A stretch of 64,000 nt of DNA, taken from NCBI GenBank assembly GCA_961205875.1, contig OY540816.1:6148701-6212700 (forward strand), in the 5' to 3' direction. The position numbers and the translations under genes were made by a program. The stretch is from Sialis fuliginosa. Taxonomy: Eukaryota; Arthropoda; Insecta; Megaloptera; Sialidae. A model generated the notes under the pieces. That model was not told the DNA's origin. It saw nothing but the letters and a program-made list of their open reading frames with translations, and searched no databases. Below are positions 59,641 to 64,000 of this stretch, piece after piece (the first letter of the stretch is position 1; each line of letters begins with the position of its first letter).

Positions 59641-60265
59641 ACTTTCATGTTCTGAAAGAAATGGAAGTATTGTAATACCATCGAAAAATCGTGTCCGAGA
59701 TAATAGCAAATTCTGATTGTACTAACCAAAAAACGTAAAGAAAAGTTGATTTCCGTTTGGCGGCTGTCCGTGTATCTGAATGTAGAATTTTCTTTCGTTC
59801 ACGATAACTACCATAAAAATGCATCGATTTTTAGGGAAAATGTTTGTCTTAATGAGTACTCCAGACCTATTGATTTTGGTATTAATCAGATTAGGGGTTT
59901 TAGATTTATTCGAAATTTTGTACTTATTATCGTCTAAAAAGTATTATCTCACTAATTTTGGTACATTTACAGTTTAATTGAACATAAGGTACATTTATTT
60001 TTTATACGTGCCTAAACAGCCATTAAAGAGATGAAAACCACCTTCAAAAGTAAAATTTTAAATACCATTAAATACGTCATTAATACATGTTGCCTTGGAA
60101 ACAAATACAACTAAATTCAAATTATCAAATTATTTATTTGACATAGTTTTGGACATTAGAAAAGTAATATTTATAATACAAAAGTGAGTTTTATTTCTGA
60201 CAAATCCCATTGAAATTTTTCATATATTAAAAGTTATTTAAAAAGGTATCAAAGAACATGGAAAT
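59641..60265 (+). mobile_element. Family C dispersed element, first of a tandem pair
   Basis: ACTTTCATGTTCTGAAAGAA is at the left and GAACATGGAAAT at the right. The microsatellite is mostly lost (GGCTGTCCGTGTATCTG). It is more diverged than the next copy. Confidence 0.72.
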
Positions 60266-60336
60266 CATGTATGGTTCTCTATACCGATATTTTAAAAAAA
60301 TTATTCGATTAACATTATTCAAAGTAAAGAGTTGTT

Positions 60337-61055
60337 ACTTCCATGTTCCGAAGAAAATGGAAGTATTATAATACCATCGAAAAATCGTGTCCGAGATAAT
60401 AACAGATTCTGATTGTACTAACATCAAAACGTAAAGAAAAGTTAATTTCCGCATGGCGGCTGTGCGTGTTTCTGTGTGTCTGGAGGTAGAATTTTCTTTT
60501 GTTCACGATAACTACTATAAAAATGCACCGATCTGAATTATTTTTGGGGTAAATGTTTGTTTTCAGATCTATTGATTTTGGTGCTAATCAGATTAGGGGT
60601 TTTGGAAATATTCGAAATTTTTTCGTCTAAAAAGTGAACGTTCCGAGTATTATCTCACTAATTTTGATAAGACTTGATACATTTGTAGTTCAATTGAACC
60701 TAAGGGACACTTATTATTTGTACGTGCCTAAAAGCCATTTAAAGGGTGAAAAACACCCCAAAATTTGAATTTTAAATACTAATTAATACGTCATTATTTT
60801 ATGTTGCCTTGGAAACAAATGCAACTAAATTCAAATTGTCAAATTAGTTGACATTCTACGAATGTGTATTATGTTTTTGACATTAGGACATTAGATTATA
60901 TTTATATACAAAAGGCAAAAACTGCTATAACCGTCGTAAGTAGGTATATATGTTTTTTTATGTATTAAGAAATTTATATTCATAGTAGTAGGTTATATAA
61001 AAATAAAATATTTAAAAAAAAATTACATTTAAAAAGATAGAAAGAACATGGAAGT
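60337..61055 (+). mobile_element. Family C dispersed element, second of a tandem pair
   Basis: ACTTCCATGTTCCGAAGAAA is at the left and GAACATGGAAGT at the right. The order of internal phrases matches 51196-51946. The two tandem copies are separated by only about 70 bases. Confidence 0.78.
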
Positions 61056-61234
61056 CATGTATGGTTCTCCATACCGATATTTTTAAATAAATTACGAATT
61101 TTTATAAATAAACCAAACTAACGGATAGGTAAATCTCGTCACATTTTTAAAATCAATTTTTTGTATTCGACAATTGACAAAAAAACCATGGGTATAATAA
61201 TTTACACAAGAAACACAACAATCTGCTCAACCTA

Positions 61235-61510
61235 CACACGCGAAAATCAGTGAACAAAAATCCGCCTACACACGATGGGAAAATTGTAGTAAATAATTCG
61301 GCATGCATCGGCGCGAATTCGCATGCGCTGCGCAGCTGGCCGTCGCCGCCTGAGATACTCCTCAGTGCCGATCTGTCTATCCCGGTTAGTGTCCCTTGCG
61401 CGCTAGCTACGAGTCGTCCGTTACAACGGCTATGTGAAGCCGTGAACCTGTCGGTTGTTATTATACATACGCAGTGCGTTACTGTGCCAATATTTACATT
61501 TTATTTGTTT
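61235..61510. promoter_or_regulatory. GC-rich island upstream of the spondin-like gene
   Basis: CpG-rich, non-repetitive sequence (GGCATGCATCGGCGCGAATT, CGCATGCGCTGCGCAGCTGG, GCGCGCTAGCTACGAGTCG). CTCCTCAGTGCCG (61359-61371) contains a TCAGT initiator. Candidate donors follow (for example GTCGGTTGTT). It is about 2 kb before the spondin ATG and on the right side for its promoter or 5' UTR exon. The open frame across it (61250-61612) gives no known protein. Confidence 0.35.
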
Positions 61511-61705
61511 GGTAATTTGTCTTTCCTTTTTACACGTATATTTGGGTTTTATTTAAAAAAAATATATGTGCACGTTACAAGAATGTTTTTAATTTTACAA
61601 AAAAAGTTTTAATTTTTTTTTTTATACTTTAAAGGATACATACGTACTTAAGTGATATTTCTTTATGCAGAATATATTTTGTGTAATTTTTTGCTAAATT
61701 ATTAT

Positions 61706-61973
61706 TAGAGATCGGAAAAATATTTGTTAGGTATTTTCAATGAAATAGTTACTAGTTGAATTTTTTTAAGGAAAATGGTAAATAGTTTTTCTTACGATTT
61801 AATAATAATTAGTGCAAACGAAGCAGTAAAAAATGTCGCAAATAGTTTTAAAATAGTTGATTTCAAATTGTGTTCAATCAAATCAGTTTTCTGAAAACGG
61901 TCGGGATATGTAATAAAAATTACAATAAATGCATTTTTACGCAATAGTTGAAAAACTATTTTTCCAATCTGTA
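61706..61973. mobile_element. hAT-type MITE with 8-bp TSD ATTATTAT, same family as 7579-7862
   Basis: The ends are TAGAGATCGGAAAAA and TTTTTCCAATCTGTA. An exact duplication ATTATTAT flanks it (61698-61705 and 61974-61981). The interior is nearly colinear with the 7.6-kb copy but lacks a few short segments. Two independent insertions of one family confirm the borders. Confidence 0.88.
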
Positions 61974-61981
61974 ATTATTAT

Positions 61982-62784
61982 ATATTGAAACGATTCAAAA
62001 ATAAATTTACTAATTTTAAATTGATTATATTACTATTTTTCTTTTAATATTTTTATAAACAGCCAGTAAAAAAAGGTGAAAAAAGACTTGGATTAAATTA
62101 TTTATGTATTAAAATAATTTCTTGTTTATCTTTCCAAAATATTTTATTTAAAATTAATTTAATTTGTTTATATATTCACGTAATCTATCAACTTACTTAC
62201 TCCCTATTATTATGATAATGAATAAATAATGTGATTGGTGTTACATCTCTTCCGACAGCTTGTCGTGTGTTCATTTGTTATGTTAATTTGTAGGCGTATA
62301 TAATATACGTTACATATGTAGATTATTAGGACATTTTGTCAGCATAAACATACCTTTCACTTTTTATTTATGTAATAATGATTAATAATTATTTTTTGAT
62401 AAATAAAGAATATATTATGTTTTTTTTAATACATGAACGAATTTATTGGGTTCTATCCCATGAATCTTGATGTTTCGGTTCTAAAAGTTATGGTCTATTA
62501 TTCATGATTGAAATGTAGGTAGGTACCTACAAAATAGTGATTTAGTTTTATTGGAAATTACTTTTTTTGAATGGTTGACAAAATGCTTTTTATCTAGTAA
62601 GTTATATTTTATATTAATACGAATATTTTGGGTTTTGTTAGGCCATATAACTCTATTTCTGAAATTTTTATATAAATTTTATAATGATTATATTTTTTAC
62701 TTTATGATCTCGCTCATTTTCAAGTCGATACAGAAATAAGTATTATAAGAATAATTTAAATGAATCATCAAGAGATATTATTGT
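61982..62784. other. AT-rich DNA, nothing recognised
   Basis: Upstream flank of the spondin-like gene between two hAT MITEs. Confidence 0.5.
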
Positions 62785-62792
62785 TATTGATA

Positions 62793-63107
62793 CAGGGGTT
62801 ATTTTAAGAAAATATCTTCTTTTTTTGCTTTTTTACTCTTTACTTTGTATATTTCTCTCTTAGAAATTATAGTGACCTTTATTTGCCCAATACTTACCCT
62901 TTTTTATATATTTTTTCTACAACACAAATTAGCTTTTACAATTGCAGTTCTTACAAATAATATTGACCTTTTTTGCCTTAAACTTACACTTGTTTATTTT
63001 TTTTTCTACTTGCAATTTTTCAACTAAACAAATTAAGTTTTCCAACTGCAGTTTTCATTTTTGGAACTGCAGAATCTAGCTACAACTACACACTAAAATA
63101 ACCCCTG
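62793..63107. mobile_element. hAT-type MITE with 8-bp TSD TATTGATA upstream of the spondin exon
   Basis: The ends are CAGGGGTTATTTTAA and CTAAAATAACCCCTG. The duplication TATTGATA is exact (62785-62792 and 63108-63115). The interior is a degenerate two-unit tandem repeat of about 100 bases, with recurring TTGACCTTT/TTGCC and AAACTTACAC phrases. It ends about 310 bases before the ATG. Confidence 0.88.
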
Positions 63108-63286
63108 TATTGATATTTGACAAATAAATAATTTCATTTTATATTTTATGCAAAAACATTCTTGTGATGTACACAAAATCCTATTTTGATAATTGATAAT
63201 TGTAAACACAAGTTTGTAAATTGGTTCACAAATTGGATACATTTCCATTTATTTATTATTATTTTTTAATAAATCCTTCGTTTAGC

Positions 63287-63420
63287 CAGAGCATATCCGT
63301 TTAAAGAACTTACTATTGTTTTAAAAAAACTGTATACCGCTATAATCCTCACAAAAACAATACAAAGCTGGATTTTGTGACGCAAGTTGACTGGTATCTT
63401 ATAAACAAACAAGTTGTGTG
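63287..63420 (+). other. Probable 5' UTR of the spondin-like gene, possible acceptor at its left edge
   Basis: The 134 bases before the ATG are less repetitive than the DNA further left. They follow a pyrimidine-leaning stretch ending in CGTTTAG (63286), which could be a splice acceptor for a separate upstream 5' UTR exon. If so, the promoter lies further left, for example in the GC-rich island near 61.3 kb. The sequence alone does not show whether transcription starts here or upstream. Confidence 0.35.
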
Positions 63421-63622
63421 ATGTCCGGCATGTTGGTCTGGTGGTTAGTGGTGATGGCTTTGGCTTGGGAGCACAGCGGTGCCATCCCGGCCACAAGCCC
63501 GTCGTGCCAGCCAGACAAGCTGACCGTGTACAAAGTCGTGATGCACACGTTCTGGACTAGGGATAAGTTCCCTAAACATTACCCGGATTGGAGACCTCCT
63601 GCCCAATGGTCAAAACTTTTCG
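63421..63622 (+). CDS. First coding exon of a spondin/mindin-like secreted protein (partial)
   Basis: The exon encodes 67 complete residues starting at ATG 63421. Residues 1-20 are a typical signal peptide with a hydrophobic core rich in W, V, L and A, so the product should be secreted. A cysteine near residue 29 opens a Spondin_N domain, recognised by FPKHYPDWRPPAQWSKLFG, which closely follows the family motif in mindin (spondin-2) and F-spondin. Family members are extracellular-matrix proteins that usually carry thrombospondin type-1 repeats downstream. The frame is interrupted at GTAAGA (63623), a good splice donor that splits the glycine codon after its first base. The remaining exons lie beyond the window. 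No reeler domain precedes the spondin domain, which favours a mindin/M-spondin type over F-spondin. Codon use is much more GC-rich than the surroundings, as expected for a real exon. The in-frame GTG at 63418 is not needed as a start. Confidence 0.88.
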
Positions 63623-64000
63623 GTAAGATTACAATTTTTTTTACTTACTATAAATATTTAATTATATATTATGCTATACCGTAAACCAGGAACACTTTGG
63701 TATGTTTTTGAATACTACTCTCTAAAAACTGATAACTCTGCACTGTGAATAATCACTGAACACATCAGTGGATCATTGTTAATATGATCAAAACCACTGA
63801 TCGATCAGTGAGAACTGGTATAGATCACTGTTTTTCGGTGACTTTAACTTCACTGGAGGAATCAATTAGTGAAATTTTCACTGATTCAGTTTAAGAGAGA
63901 AAAGCGAAGATTTACTTAGATATCAAAATTTTATGATTTAACCTACGGGAGGAAATAACATTTATTTTGTCATCCAGTTAGACTTTACTGCCTACAAAAA
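63623..64000 (+). other. Start of the first coding intron of the spondin-like gene
   Basis: It begins with the donor GTAAGA and has stops in the exon frame soon after. Bases about 63740-63890 contain an unusual density of CACTG/CAGTG pentamers in both orientations, including a CTGATCGATCAG palindrome. No coding potential is visible. Confidence 0.6.

Noticed and set aside
61250..61612. 120-codon frame across the GC-rich island
   Set aside because: No recognisable domain; the end runs into AT-rich low-complexity sequence. The island is more likely promoter or untranslated exon.

Overview
This is about 64 kb of AT-rich nuclear DNA from an arthropod, almost certainly an insect. It holds one recognisable host gene, at the right edge: the first coding exon of a spondin/mindin-type secreted protein (63421-63622, + strand). 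The order is not certain. Insect origin is inferred from the protein and from the mobile-element families (jockey/CR1-like LINE, hAT, Transib, mariner, hammerhead-bearing retroposons).

The rest is a dense, layered graveyard of mobile elements upstream of that gene. The only intact mobile-element coding capacity is a LINE at about 17.9-21.9 kb, with ORF1, ORF2 (endonuclease and reverse transcriptase) and a (CTAT)n tail. Its ORF2 frame has no usable AUG. It overlaps the end of ORF1 in the -1 frame, and a T TTT TTA slippery heptamer lies in the correct phase inside the overlap.

Many DNA elements can be delimited to the base by target-site duplications (TSDs). hAT-type elements with exact 8-bp TSDs lie at 3648-4818, 7579-7862, 10658-11063, 16693-17835, 41312-41621, 61706-61973 and 62793-63107. 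A Transib-like element with a 5-bp TSD lies at 30188-32038. TA-flanked elements and foldbacks lie at 1529, 2900, 13944, 24186, 26462, 27804, 36481, 37849 and 54541. TTAA-flanked elements lie at 670 and 55367. Several are nested: Transib inside a MITE, MITE inside hAT, and hammerhead retroposon inside foldback inside a TA element. A 3.85-kb three-layer structure lies at 54.5-58.4 kb. Three multicopy families (A, B, C below) share an odd architecture: terminal or subterminal hairpin, short inverted ends, and an internal GTCT/TGTG microsatellite.

The most unusual content is a 116-bp insertion at 38289-38404. It carries a complete hammerhead-ribozyme core, is flanked by a perfect 12-bp TSD, and has a matching unoccupied site elsewhere in the window. 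A second copy (59.35 kb) has lost its cleavage site, and a different hammerhead-like core lies at 28903. Three GC-rich, apparently non-repetitive islands (about 10.24-10.42, 32.48-32.66 and 61.24-61.50 kb) are the best candidates for host regulatory DNA or unannotated exons; the last is about 2 kb upstream of the spondin exon. All long stretches not listed as elements are AT-rich DNA in which I see no gene.
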